DNA from: Fagopyrum homotropicum
Taxonomy: Eukaryota > Streptophyta > Magnoliopsida > Caryophyllales > Polygonaceae
Assembly: GCA_033239125.1 (NCBI GenBank)
Contig: BSWB01000002.1
Location: 85,804,560-85,868,559 of the forward strand
Direction of reading: 5' to 3'
DNA: 64,000 nucleotides
This document shows, in pieces, positions 33,355-44,934 of this stretch. The notes under the pieces are model-generated. The model had not been told where the DNA came from. It worked only from the letters and a program-made list of their open reading frames with translations, and did not search any database. The translations under genes and the position numbers were made by a program. Position 1 is the stretch's first letter. Every line of letters begins with the position of its first letter.

Positions 33355-34674
33355 TATCAGGATGTGAGGCGCTCGTTCTAGTGAGATGGATTGAAGCACA
33401 ACATGACCTGTCAGTAGACAAAGATAGAGTATTATAGACCCGGATGAGAACTCCATCCACTGTCAGTGCTGTAATGGAAGTGGGAGGTTATCTCCATGAA
33501 TTGTGTTATTGATTTGAGACCGAGCGAGAACTTTAATGCTACTTAGATTGACTAGTACCGCACACGTTATTTCCACTAAGGAAAACGCGTGGTCGGTGAT
33601 TCGGTTAGTTGGGGAACTCAATAGTCAAATAATATGATACCATGGGATAATGTGGTTTATTATCTCTGATAGAGATTTATGGGTTCCTTAAAGATTTTAT
33701 AGTCGATGCCTGGAATTGTAGATACGAGCTTACGTATCATGATAGCTAGTCATCTTTGGAAGGATGGTTATACTAGCAGGATCGTATTTATACCGACTTG
33801 GGTTGCCACCAAATTAGAGGGTGTTTACCCCGTTTTGATGTGTCTCACCTGGAGGAATATACACAATATCCGAGGCACATTATCAATTATAAGGATTTAG
33901 TGGTTGAGCCGGACCACATGTTTGTTGAGCATTCAATAGCGGTCCTTGAGCAGATATTAGATGATTATGCTCGAAGGACGTTCCGATGGCTAGGATTCAG
34001 TGGTTTTGATGGATGGCCAATGTAGCCATATGGGAGATGAAGAGTAGTATCCAGTGGAGCTACCTTGAGTGATATGCAGGAATATTTGCCCTTACGGGAT
34101 TGACGAGAGAGAGTTTTGGTAGTTCTTGTGAAATTTATGTGCTTATATGATTATGTGATTTGATATGTCTTATTATTGTCATGCTAGATTGTGATGTGTG
34201 ATCTTAGTAGATTTTGTTGTGCTAGCACGATTTGCGATTATAGCTGGACATGGTTCTACCTCCATGCTATTGAGTTATGATACTAGTCTAGCTGGACATG
34301 GTTTTATCTCCATGCTATAGAGCATGATTAGGATAGTTGGAGATGATTTTACCGCCATGATTTGAGTTTTGATATTGTGATTTTTGCTGGAGATGTTCTT
34401 CCTCCATGCAGATGTTGTGGTTATAGTTGCTGGAGATGTTCTTCCTCCATACTTTTGAGTTATGATTATGGTTTGCCGGAGAAACCTCCGTGCCTTTGTG
34501 ATTGGTTTAGTTTTGCCGGAGATGTTTTACCTCCGTACCTTTGGGATTAGTTTAGGATTACTAAAAATGTTATGCCTCCGCGTGAGAGAGCGTTTATACC
34601 TCGGCATATGGGACCGAGAGGATTTTGGTTTGTCTAAAGTTACGGGACAAAACTTTTTCTTCAAAGGTATGTGA
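33355..34674 (+). pseudogene. Decayed gypsy pol VIII (integrase end) and 3' spacer
   Basis: Begins with QDVRRSF, which matches the QDVRRSF/KDVRRSF position of the pol remnant near 10425. Further pieces include a degraded integrase core (about 33480-33690) and GVYPVLMCLTW / HLEEYTQYP (about 33820-33865), matching the HPVFHVS..REYIPDP end of Del/Tekay integrases. Numerous stops and frameshifts are present. A repeat-rich spacer (34238-34600) precedes the LTR. Confidence 0.75.
34238..34600 (+). repeat. Degenerate tandem repeat before the LTR
   Basis: About seven imperfect units of roughly 40-75 bp, each built on GCTGGAGATG(TT)NTTCCTCCATGC with variants GCTGGACATGGTTCTACC and GCCGGAGATGTTTTACCTCC. 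It lies between the end of pol and the polypurine region. It has no supported coding function. Confidence 0.8.
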
Positions 34675-36757
34675 TGTAAGAGCTAGGATTTTTTTTATCT
34701 TAATTAATGATGATTAATGTTGATTAGAATTAATCATCGATAGTAATTGACACATAACTCACGAAGAATGCGTAATTGATGAGTATGAGTCCCACCGTTT
34801 ATGTTCTTTGCATAAATTTGGAGTTATGGGGAATTTTTCACTTTTTCCCCCACGTAATTATTGTTACCCTCTAGTGTTATTCGAAGCATTTGGGAGCTTC
34901 AATTAATAAAAATGCAGTTGAGAGAAATGATCAAGATATCAGACATGTCCTAGATATGAAATAACATGGAATGGCAAAACGACCAATATAGTCGCTATTT
35001 CAATTCTTAGCGGCGAAGAAAGACAGCTTAGGAAGACACGTTTTTCGAGGCATGTGTGGAATAATTATTCCTACAATATTCCAAATTTATTATTCCAAGT
35101 TCGAGAAGTTTGGAGAAGGGGGTTCAACCCGCATTTGGATCGGTTAAAGGAAAATTGTCGACTTCGCTAAAAGATAATTATCGTCTTCACTATAAATAGC
35201 GGAAAATGGTTTATTAATTAATTTCTTTTCACGTTTCCTCGTAAAAGCTCTAATTTCTCTCAACCTTGAAACTCGGATCTACACTCCTTTTTAATCCGAT
35301 TTCAATTCCGTTTGAGTTTTTGGATTCCTCTCTTCACTCTCTTTATTTTGGTACTGAGTTTCTGCGTTTCCGAGCAACTGAAGGCCTGGTCGAGCATATA
35401 TGTCACCAGGCCGGTTCCGCTGCTCCGATTCTTGTGAATTTGATGCTATCCGAGCGTAGCTTGCGTCGTTGTGATTCCGAATCTTCTTTCAGATCGTCAC
35501 TAGGCCAGAAAATGAACTTATTCAATTTCCGTATAGCGATTTGGCCTAAATTGATCTTAGACTTGTCAAAATGGATAATTGGAAATTCCATTATGCTCGT
35601 TATATTATTCTGGTGATTATGTGTTGTTTGTTTGATGAAATCTGATGACAAGGAGTTTAGAAATTGCCAACGGGTAAAACGTTATGCTGGTGAAATTTAA
35701 TTTAATTATATAAAGGTTAATTTATTAAATTAGGATTAGAATTGAGATTGAGGAATATTGATTAGATGATATCTTGAGAGGTTTGAGGAATTGTGAGATG
35801 TTGAGTTCATGGATTGATAGTTATGATCTTTGAGGATATTGATATTGCGGATTCTATTATGGTTATGATCTTGCGAGATCTTGAGGACTAGGAGGTCGAA
35901 TCTCCTAGCTTTTGGATAGTGATTGATATTTGTGTGCCTTGTTTATACAAGCACTGAACGTTTTCTCGAGGGGAAACCGTGACCACTGTTTAGGACTACC
36001 TTGTGACTGGTAAGTCCATGAGACTTACTTAGTTAGCAATTATGGATCTGAATGATTGTGATAGTGGTGCTTGTGCATATGAATGTTGCATTTATTACCT
36101 AAACCGGACAAGGACGACCATATGTGTATATTTAAATGGCCCAAGTGTATTATAACGGGTCGTGACCACTTGTCCAGTTTTACAGGTGACTAGGAGGTGC
36201 TTTTGCGACACAGGCCCACAGGTAACGGATAGTAATCATCTTTTCCTGTCGGCAGATGGAAGCGGAGGCAAGTTTTGGGAGATTCTCGTGTGACAAAATA
36301 AGTTGAAATATCAATGGTATAACGTACGGAAGATAATAAACGGTTTTGATGTGAGCATTCCATATTGTGATGTGTTGATGTGTTTGTATGTCCTATTACT
36401 ATTATTCTTATTCATGATCTGTTAGCTAATGGTTTTACACCGTGTTGTATTTGTTCTGCAGGATAGGAAGGCTGCAAAGTGAGCTAGATGTGTGATCAGT
36501 CGAGGGCTTCCGTACACTAGACCGTGTGTGGGTTTTGGGAATTTTTTGTACACCTATGTATTGATGTTGCCGTTTTGTACTCGGTTGTGGATTTTGTATA
36601 CGTTTGACTTGTGATTATACAATTTTATGTATTTGGTTTTATATCTATTTGTGCCTTATTGTAAGATCCACTGAAGTTGTAGTCAGGCTAGGGTCAGGAT
36701 CCATTGTGAGATACTAGCCCAATAGCTCCCCGAGTCTTGCGGATTTGCGGTGTTACA
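34675..36757 (+). mobile_element. 2.1-kb gypsy LTR VIII
   Basis: 2083 bp from TGTAAGAGCTAGG to GCGGTGTTACA. Same family as the antisense LTR at 44935-47070 and the fragment at 1-780. The pol remnant ahead suggests it is the 3' LTR of element VIII. Its right flank (36758 on) is antisense Sirevirus A gag, so it interrupts A. An ORF at 35266-35616 inside is not recognised and is probably fortuitous. Confidence 0.88.
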
Positions 36758-37401
36758 ATCAAGGTCTAACTTATCCATGTTGAGATTTTCAATTACCAAA
36801 GACAATTCGCTTACTCGTTTCTCTTGTTTGAAAAGCTTTTCTCTTAAGGCACTTATCCTAACCCTATGTTCTTTATCACATATGATAATATCTTTAAGAA
36901 ATTGTTTGAGTTCTAGGTTAGACTGCGACAAAATACTACTTACCACACCATCAAAATAGAGGTTTGGATCCTCTTCATGATCTGTCATTGAGCACAAGTT
37001 TGCTTGACCACTTTCATCTTCTGACTCAATTGCAGAATCTGAGTCACTTCACGACGCTACCATAGCCTTCTTCTTACGATCATTCTTCCTAAAGTTGTTC
37101 CTCTTCTTTTTTGGACAATCATTTACAAGATGATGTGCTTCACCACATTCAAAACAAGTCAATACATTAGTTTTCTTATTAGGGTTGAAAAACTTACCTT
37201 GAGGTCTTGATGATCGTGTATATTCTTTGTTGTTTGCAAATTGCTTCTTCATTTGAAGATTTCTAGCAAAACCTCTTGAAATCAAGGCGAATGGATTTTC
37301 CTCCTCATCGTCACTCTCTTCATCATCCGATTGAATGTTGTCTTTCTTGGATCTTAGGGCAAGATTCTTTGTGTTTGATGGTAGCTATTCATCTTCTTCA
37401 C
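36758..37401 (-). pseudogene. Sirevirus A gag, zinc-knuckle part
   Basis: The minus strand matches the gag of Sirevirus B (52290-52860): AFANPF-like start, ISRGFARNLQMKKQFANNK, zinc knuckle CFECGEAHHLVNDCP (CX2CX4HX4C), a basic KKKRNNFRKNDRKKK stretch, then NLELKQFLKDIIICDKEHRV. One TGA separates two open pieces (37049-37285 and 36683-36997). The 5' half of this gag lies 25 kb away at 62091-63831, separated by insertion of B at the TTCAC duplication. The 3' end is cut by LTR VIII. Confidence 0.88.
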
Positions 37402-38795
37402 TTGAAAACTCCACCTTGACTATAATTTGAATATGCGATGATGAAAGACTTAACACTAATAAAGTTGTTTTTATACTAACAAAATATCAATTGTATTTCT
37501 AGTTGCTTGGTTTGCTTGATGTTTTGTCTAAATATGTGCAGGTCTTGGAAAGCATTTCAAGGGACATTCGGAGGCCTTGAAATCAGATACAAGGGAAAAG
37601 TGAAGCCTTGAAACCAGATACAAGGGACAAGCGCAGAATTTGAAGAAGTTCAACACGGAGGCCTTGAAAGCTATTTCAAGGGATCAGAAGCCACAGCCTT
37701 GAAACAAGTTTCAAAGGACAAAGCGGCTTGAAGGAATTCAAATCTCTATCAACCCAATCAACCAAGAATTAAAAGAAGATCTTCCAAGGAGATACGCTCA
37801 ACAAAGAAGATCTCGACGACCTAGAGGATTTGGCTCAAAACATGTTCTCACAAAGATCCGCAACTAAAGGCACAAGATTTCTTCTCAACAGAATTCGAAG
37901 ATCTTCATCCAACAAATCATTACAAGATCTGAAGATCTCGATTCCCAAAAGACAATGATCTTCAACAAGAATGAGAAGATTACGGAGAAGAAGAATCAAT
38001 GTGCTTTAAGGAGATGAAGAAGATAAAGAAGATCTACAACGGCTGTCTCATCTCAACCAAGAAGCGTTTTCCATGGAGAAGAAGAAACATCTATAACGGT
38101 CATTTTTACAACGGCTAGAAGACCTCTCCATCAAAGATTATAAATGAAAATGTCGATTGAAGAAGAAAGAACACAAGCTTACACGGAAATATCCAAAGTC
38201 ATTAAGCAATCCAAAGCATCTTCATTCGATCAAACAAGTTTTTCTTTCTCTCTTTCAACAAAATCTTTATCCCCTAGAGAGAGAGAAACTCGAGAGCTTC
38301 ATTGGCATATCTAAAGAGTGTTATACTAGAGTGTGTGTTACTCTTCGAAGTAACAATGCTACTATAGCAAGGTTAAGAGTTGGAGCTAGATCGTAGTGTT
38401 GACTACTGTGAGAGAAGAAGGGGATTTGTTCTAGGTTGTATCTAGGACTCTTTGAAGCTGATAATAGATAGTTAGATCCTACAACTATACCCTAGGATGG
38501 AGAGTAGGTTGTTTAGAGCCGAACTTCGTGAGCATATCCTTGTGTCGATCTTTTCAATTCCGCACCATATCCTGTTTATTGTGACTAACTTTGTTTTGCA
38601 GGTCTACAAAGTCAAGGCCCTTGAAATTACTTTCAAAGCCCTTGAAATCAAGTTGTGTCACAAAGATCTCAAATCGACATCAAGGCCTTTGAAATCAACT
38701 TCAAAGCCTTGAGATAGGTTTTTGCGAAAAGTTCACATACTCTATTCAACCCCCCTTCTAGAGTATTTATATCATTTATATTCACGTTACGGTTC
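37402..38795 (+). repeat. Sirevirus B 5' LTR
   Basis: About 1394 bp. It starts TTGAAAACTCCACC and ends TTACGGTTC. Rich in CCTTGAAA and TTTCAAGG words near 37540-37720 and 38610-38715. The pair with 60681-62090 is diverged by several percent by eye, including indels. ORFs inside (38157-38396, 38497-38712) are not supported as genes. Confidence 0.88.
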
Positions 38796-38801
38796 TTTAA
38801 T

Positions 38802-38813
38802 TGGTATCAAAGC
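38802..38813 (+). other. Sirevirus B primer-binding site
   Basis: TGGTATCAAAGC, one mismatch from the initiator-Met tRNA complement TGGTATCAGAGC. Confidence 0.8.
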
Positions 38814-38854
38814 TAGACTCACGTATTTTGATTTAACCATTAGTGTGACTAATC

Positions 38855-39200
38855 ATGAATCATGTAGGTGATGGAGGATTTGCTCAAGAAAGATCCTCAT
38901 CTCGACCACCACTCTTTTGTGGCAACAACTTTGTCCATTGGAGAGAATTAATGTGCATGTTCATTATTGATCAGGACATGGAACTATGGAGCATTATTCA
39001 AAATGGCCCTAAAGTCCCAACTACCACGGTTGAGTGTGTCTAAGTTGCAAAGAAGAAAGTTGACTTCACACAAGCCGACTTGGATAGTGTTTCAAAGAAC
39101 TACAAGGCCATGAACCTGCTCTACTGTGGATTAGATGCAAATGAATTCAACCGCATCTCATCATGCAAGAGTGCAAAAGAAATTTGGGACAAGCTTATTG
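38855..39200 (+). pseudogene. Sirevirus B gag, N-terminal part
   Basis: Starts MNHVGDGGFAQERSSSRPP, then FCGNNFVHWRELMCMFI and ELWSIIQNGP, typical of copia gag (UBN2/DUF4219-like) proteins. A TAA lies at 39041. The frame continues through LDSVSKNYKAMNLLYCGLD to KEIWDKLI, where gypsy III is inserted. The gag resumes at 51855. Confidence 0.88.
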
Positions 39201-40033
39201 TGATGAAGGGTCATCCGAGCTAGCTCCATCTTCAACACCACAAGAATCCCTAACACGAGCTCAAGCCAAACGCCAAGCGGAGAGGGATGCTATCTTCCTA
39301 GCCATGGTTCAAGAAGCTCACCCAAGCTCACCTTCAATGAGTCCATGGCCCGTCATGATGCTTAGCTACATTGGACCAGCCAAGAAGAAGTTGAATGGAG
39401 CATAAGATGAAGGCTCACGTGTGCATGTGCATGGATGAAGGCTGGCGTAAAGGCTGGCATGAGAAGCTAGTTAGAGGTTGTTAAATAAAGACTAGAATTA
39501 GTCTATTTTATGGTTTTATTTAAAAACACTCTAAATTGTAATTATTGTTTTTATTTCTTTTCTATTTTTAGGAGAGAAGGTCTAGGTTGTATATAAACCT
39601 TTCTCTCTTCTTTTTGTAGGCAGATTACGTTATACACATTGCCTAAGTGCCAAAATCGAACCCTTTTGAGTTCAGCCTATTGTCTTATGAGAATTGTGGT
39701 GTTAGCATAGCTTTCTCGTTCTTGTGTGTGTCAATCTCTTTCAGGTTGGTGCTACAAGTCAAATCGAAATAACCTCTTCGTGCCTTCGATAACTCTAGAT
39801 CGATTGTGTGAAGTTGTAAGAAGCGGGGTCGAATCGTCATCGGTTTAGTTCTTGGATAATCGAATCCAAGGGTTTTATCGTTTTGTTCCTTTCGGTTATT
39901 CCTTCCTATTTTCGTTCCCCCCTCTTTGTTTTGCACGTTTTCATTCATTCTAGTTTGTTGAATTTCATTTGCTTCTATTCCCGAAAACAGGTTGCTCGTC
40001 TAGATCCGTTCTTCGAGGCTAATCCCCGTATCA
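39201..40033 (+). repeat. Gypsy III 5' LTR
   Basis: 833 bp, highly similar to 51022-51854. Its first ~200 bp can encode the tail frame SSTPQESLTRAQAKRQAERD, as in the 3' LTR. Confidence 0.92.
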
Positions 40034-40035
40034 AT

Positions 40036-40047
40036 TGGTATCAGAGC
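40036..40047 (+). other. Gypsy III primer-binding site
   Basis: TGGTATCAGAGC two bases after the LTR. The leader to 41286 contains a pyrimidine block near 40380, a purine tract GAAAAGAAA at 40563-40622 and a direct duplication of about 30 bp (AGTTGTGCTTGCTAAGTG at about 40689 and 40730). I see no gene in it. Confidence 0.88.
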
Positions 40048-41286
40048 TAATTGACGTTCAACCTACAAAAAGAGTCGGTAAATCATTCAAAAACCAAAAG
40101 TGTCTCGTTTTCTTGTTTGAGTCTTGCTTTGTTTTGAGTCTATTGCCATTGCCATTTCTATTCCAAGTTTTTGATTGAACTAACGAGTTTGTTGCTTTGT
40201 TTGTGAATCTTGGACGCCGGCACCCCTCCGACACCACGCCTACACCGCGCCTACCACTAGTCCTTTTGCCGACCACCACGCCTGCCACCAGTCTTGCCCC
40301 ACGTCCAACCACAAACACCAAACGAGCCCTAAAACGTTCAAAAAGGAGAGGTTGATCCGTTCAACCTATTTTCCAGCTTCTCTCTCTCTCTCCTCCACAA
40401 TTTCAGCTTATTTTTTTGAATTTTCACCCTTGGTTAGCTATTTACTTGGTAAACTCTATCCTCTTGTAACTAATTAGGTTTTCTTAGCATTTTTGTTTCA
40501 TTTTTTTTCTTTAATTCCAGTAGTAAGTTAAAAAAAATAAGAAAAGAAAGGCATATCTGAATTAAAAAAGAAAGGAAAGAAAGAAAAGAAAAAGAAAAGA
40601 AAAGAAAAGAAAGAGAAAAGAAATCAGCATTATATTCATTTCATTCTTGCTAGCTTATTCTTGTTTTATTTCATAGTTTGTAATAGTTGAAGTTGTGCTT
40701 GCTAAGTGCTATTGTTCATCTCACTCAAAAGTTGTGCTTGCTAAGTGTTATTGTTCATCAACCAAAAAGGACTACAAAGGAGGTCATCTCACTCAAAGGG
40801 ACCAAGCCATTCATGCCTAGCCTAGCTTCACCCTAGCCTAGCCACGTCTTGGCCCTTGCCTAGTTCACTTCACTCAAGCCACACCCTAGCCTTGACCAGC
40901 CCTTCTACACACGCCTTCGGTGTCCAAGGTTTGCTTGCTTAGGCTTGACGAGTAAGTTCTTTCAAGGCTTATCTTGAGTTCAAACTTTGAGTCCATACTT
41001 AGTTGCATATAACATTCGTGCAACTTGTCCTTTCTGTTTTGAGTCTTTTCTTCTCTTTTATTGAGTCAAACACGTTTTTAAGGTGATTGAAATCGAATGT
41101 CGCTTCTACTTTAAAGCTTTTGTTTGACTAAGTATTGAACTCACGTGAGGTTTTTGACTAATACAAGACGAGCCATCAACAAGCTTGTTGAGCACCACTA
41201 GAGAGTGAGAGTTTGCTTTCGAGTGATACACTTGTGAGGCGTTTTTGTTTTAGCTAACCTAACGTGTTTGAGTGTTTTAGTGTCTT

Positions 41287-44200
41287 TGAACAATATCAGG
41301 AACTCCCGCAGGTACACCAAGCCCCGAGCCTATCACCCCGGAGTTGTTTAACCTTATCAAGGGCTTGAAAGATAGCATTGAAGGGTTAACTACAAGGTTG
41401 TCCAACTTGGAGGCGTCTAATGTAGTTCCGGAGCCTCGGCCACGAGGAGGCAACAGGGAGGTAGGAGACCACTCGAGAGCTCCACATCAAGGGCAAGACC
41501 GAATACCACTCCAAAGCCAACAAGAGGCGTTTCAAGCAGTCCGGCACTCTAATGCCAGGCAGCCCTCTCGGAATGTCCAAGGCTTAGGCCGCAATCTTGC
41601 TTTCGAGGAGCACGTTTCTATCCCTTTTTCTCCTAATATACATGATAATATGCCTAACTATCCTCAACAGTTTCAGAATCCAGCTTATGATCAAGATAAG
41701 GACGGTGATGGAGATGACGAGGAATGGAGGCCAAACGGGTGAAGGGAGCACCAACAGCCCTGGAGACCTCATGACGGCCGGCGCCAAGACGAGCAGAGGC
41801 GTGACCCCTATGATGGCCAGCCAAGGAGGGAGCGAGATCCGGAGTATGATGGCCTTGGCAGAGTGAAGGTGAAGATCACAAGCTTTGAAGGCAAATGTGA
41901 CCCGGATGTGTACATGGCTTGGGAGGCCAAGATAGAGCAAATATGGTCATGCCATAACTTTCCCGAGCATAAGAAGGTACATTATGCAGCTCTTGAGTTT
42001 ATTGATTATGCTATGATATGGTGGGATGATTTGGTGAAGGAAAAGAGGAGAACTTTGGATGCACCGGTAGTTACTTGGGCGCACATGAAGGCCTTGATAA
42101 GAGCTCGGTTTGTGCCTCAACATTACACTAGAGAATTGAGGCAAATGTTGGAGAACTTGAGGCAAGGAGCCATGACCGCCGAGGAGACCTATAATGCCAT
42201 GCAAATGGCCATGGTAAAGGCTAATGTGCGAGAGGATGAAGAGACTACAATGGCTAGGTATCTTCGTATTCTCAATTCAAGTTTTTGTAACGAGATAGAT
42301 CTTTTTCCCTATAGCTCTATGACAGAATTACTCCACCTAGCAATCAAAGTAGAAAGGAAAATAAAGGCAAGAAGTCAAGGAGGTAAGGCTGCCTATGGCA
42401 CGCCTAGCTCATGGAGGAGCCAAGGAGGTCGCCAACAAGGGAATTACAGCCGGGAGGTGCCAAGCAAGGAGAAGCTAGCCCCGGAGCAAGGAGGCCCACG
42501 CAAGGCCCCTTATGCAGCCCCTACCAAGCCCACACCTACACTACCTAAAGGCACTCAAGGGAGTACTTCTAACCCTTCATCTAGAGCTAGGGATATTGTA
42601 TGTTTTAAGTGCCAAGGAAGAGGGCACATGATGAAGGATTGTCCTAACAAAAGAACTTTGCTAGTTAACCATTTAGGGCAATATGAGTCCGAATCTGAGC
42701 ATGAGCATGATAATGATGATTTTGAGCTTAATATGCATGATCACGATGATTTGGATGATGATGGGATTGAATATGAGCAAGGAGATTGTTTATTAGCTAA
42801 GAGAGTGTTATTTGATCATCCTAGCTCATTCCTAGCTAACACTTCCATGATTTGTGATAAAAGTCTTGCGCATGATAATTCTTTGATAGCTAGGAGGACT
42901 TTAAGTGTACAACCTGCTCCTTGTGAAGATAACCAAAGAGAAAACTTGTTTCACACTAGATGCTCGGTTAAAGGAAAGGTTTGTAATGTTATTATTGATG
43001 GAGGAAGTTGTTGCAATATTGCTAGCACCGAAATGATATCTAAGTTGCAAATTCCTACATTTTATCACCCTAGGCCATATAAGTTGCATTGGATGAATGA
43101 ATGTGGTGAGTTAAAGGTTAATAGGCAAGCTAATATCACTTTTACTTTAGGCCATTATGAAGATACGGTTTTATGTGATGTTGTGCCTATGCAAGCTTGT
43201 CATGTGTTGTTAGGCCGCCCTTGGCAATATGATAGGAGAGTTATGCATGATGGTTTTACAAATAGATATTCTTTTATATTCAATGGTAAAACCGTGACTC
43301 TTAAGCCTATGACTCCCTTGCAGATTGCGGAGGCATTTGAGAAGAAGAAGGCAAGTGAGCAAGAGCAAGGACAAGCTAAGAAGGGGAGCAAGCCGTCGAG
43401 CCAAGACCCCTCCCTAGCCATGCCTTCTAACCACAAGCCTAGCATCCTTGTGTCCACGGCCACAAAACAGCCCACAACAGCCTTTTTAGCTTTTAAACTT
43501 GAGCTACAAAATGACTACCTACCCTTAGACACCACGTTGATGATGTTGTGTAAGGAGCTCACCTTGATGAGTGATGAAGCCAAGGCTAGCTTACCACCTA
43601 CTATTTCAGCCATCCTTGAGGAGTTTAAGGATGTGTTTCCGGAAGAAATACCACATGGCCTCCCACCTTTGAGAGGCATTGAGCACCAAATTGACCTTAT
43701 CCCCGGTGCAACACTCCCAAATAGACCAGCCTACCGAATTAATCAAAAGGAGAGTCAAGAGATCCAAGCGCAGGTTCAAGACCTCCTAGACAAGGGCTAC
43801 GTGAAGGAGAGCTTAAGTTCGTGCGCCGTGCCCGTGCTCTTGGTGCCTAAGAAGGACAACACATGGAGGATGTGTGTTGATTGTCGAGCTATCAACAACA
43901 TCACCATCAAGTACCGCCACCCTATTCCCCGCCTAGATGACATGCTTGATGAGCTACATGGCGCCACCACTTTTAGCAAGATAGACCTACGGAGTGGCTA
44001 CCATCAAATTCGAATGAATGAGGGGGACGAGTGGAAAAAAGCCTTCAAAACTAAGTTTGGTTTGTATGAGTGGCTTGTTATGCCATTTGGGTTAACTAAT
44101 GCTCCTTCTACTATTATGCGTTTAATGAACTATGTTTTGAGACATTTTGTAGGAAAGTTTGTTGTAGTATACTTTGATGATATTTTAATCTATAGCAGGT

Positions 44201-44931
44201 CCCTAGAGGAGCATGAAGAACATCTAAGGGAAGTAGTTCTTACCCTTAGGGCTGAACACTTGTATGCTAATCTTAAGAAATGTAGTTTTTGCACTAATGA
44301 GGTTATATTTCTTGGTTTTGTAGTGACTACACAAGGCCTACAAGTGGACGAGGAGAAGATTAGAGCAATCAAAGATTGGCCCACGCCAACATCCATCAGC
44401 CAAGTAAGAAGTTTCCATGGGCTTGCAAGCTTCTATAGGCGCTTTGTGAGAGACTTTAGTACCATTGCCGCGCCCTTGACGAAAATTTTCAAGAAGCATG
44501 CGCCATTTGTGTGGGAGGAGGCGCAAGAACGTGCCTTTAGCAAGCTGAAATTGGTCTTAACCGAGGCGCCCTTGCTAGCTCTTCCCGACTTCACTAGGCC
44601 CTTTGAAGTGGAGTGTGACGCCTCAGGCATTGGCATAGGCGGTGTGCTAATGCAAGAAGGTAAGCCTATTGCCTTCTTTAGTGAAAAGCTCAAAGGAGCA
44701 TGTCTTAATTACTCTACCTATGATAAAGAGTTATATGCTTTGTTAAGAGTGCTTAAGACATGGCAACACTACTTGTGGCCTAGAGAGTTTATTTTGCATT
44801 CCGATCATGAGTCTTTGAAGCATTTTCGAAGTCAAGATAAACTAGATAGGAGGCATGGTAGGTGGATGGAATTTATTGAGACTTTTCCCTATGTTATCAA
44901 GTATAAAAAGGGAAAAGACAATGTAGTGGCG
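41287..44931 (+). pseudogene. Gypsy III gag-protease-RT-RNase H polyprotein
   Basis: One frame holds gag and pol. The expected start codon reads ATA, and one TGA at 41740 interrupts; from 41863 it is open for 1023 codons until the inserted LTR. Domains: gag (FEGKCDPDVYMAWEAK), intact zinc knuckle CFKCQGRGHMMKDCPN, Asp/Glu/His-rich linker, protease IIDGGSCCNIAS, RT (KIDLRSGYHQIR, MPFGLTNAPS, catalytic VVYFDDILIYS) and RNase H (FEVECDASGIGIGGVL, NYSTYDKELYALLRVLKTW, YKKGKDNVVA). This is the best-preserved pol in the window. RNase H stops at VVA, exactly where the nested element is inserted; the next residues (DA..) are at 49712. Confidence 0.92.
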
Positions 44932-44934
44932 TGA

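Noticed and set aside
35266..35616. 116-codon ORF inside LTR VIII
   Set aside because: No recognisable domain, and the corresponding part of the antisense copy at 44935-47070 does not show an obvious matching frame.
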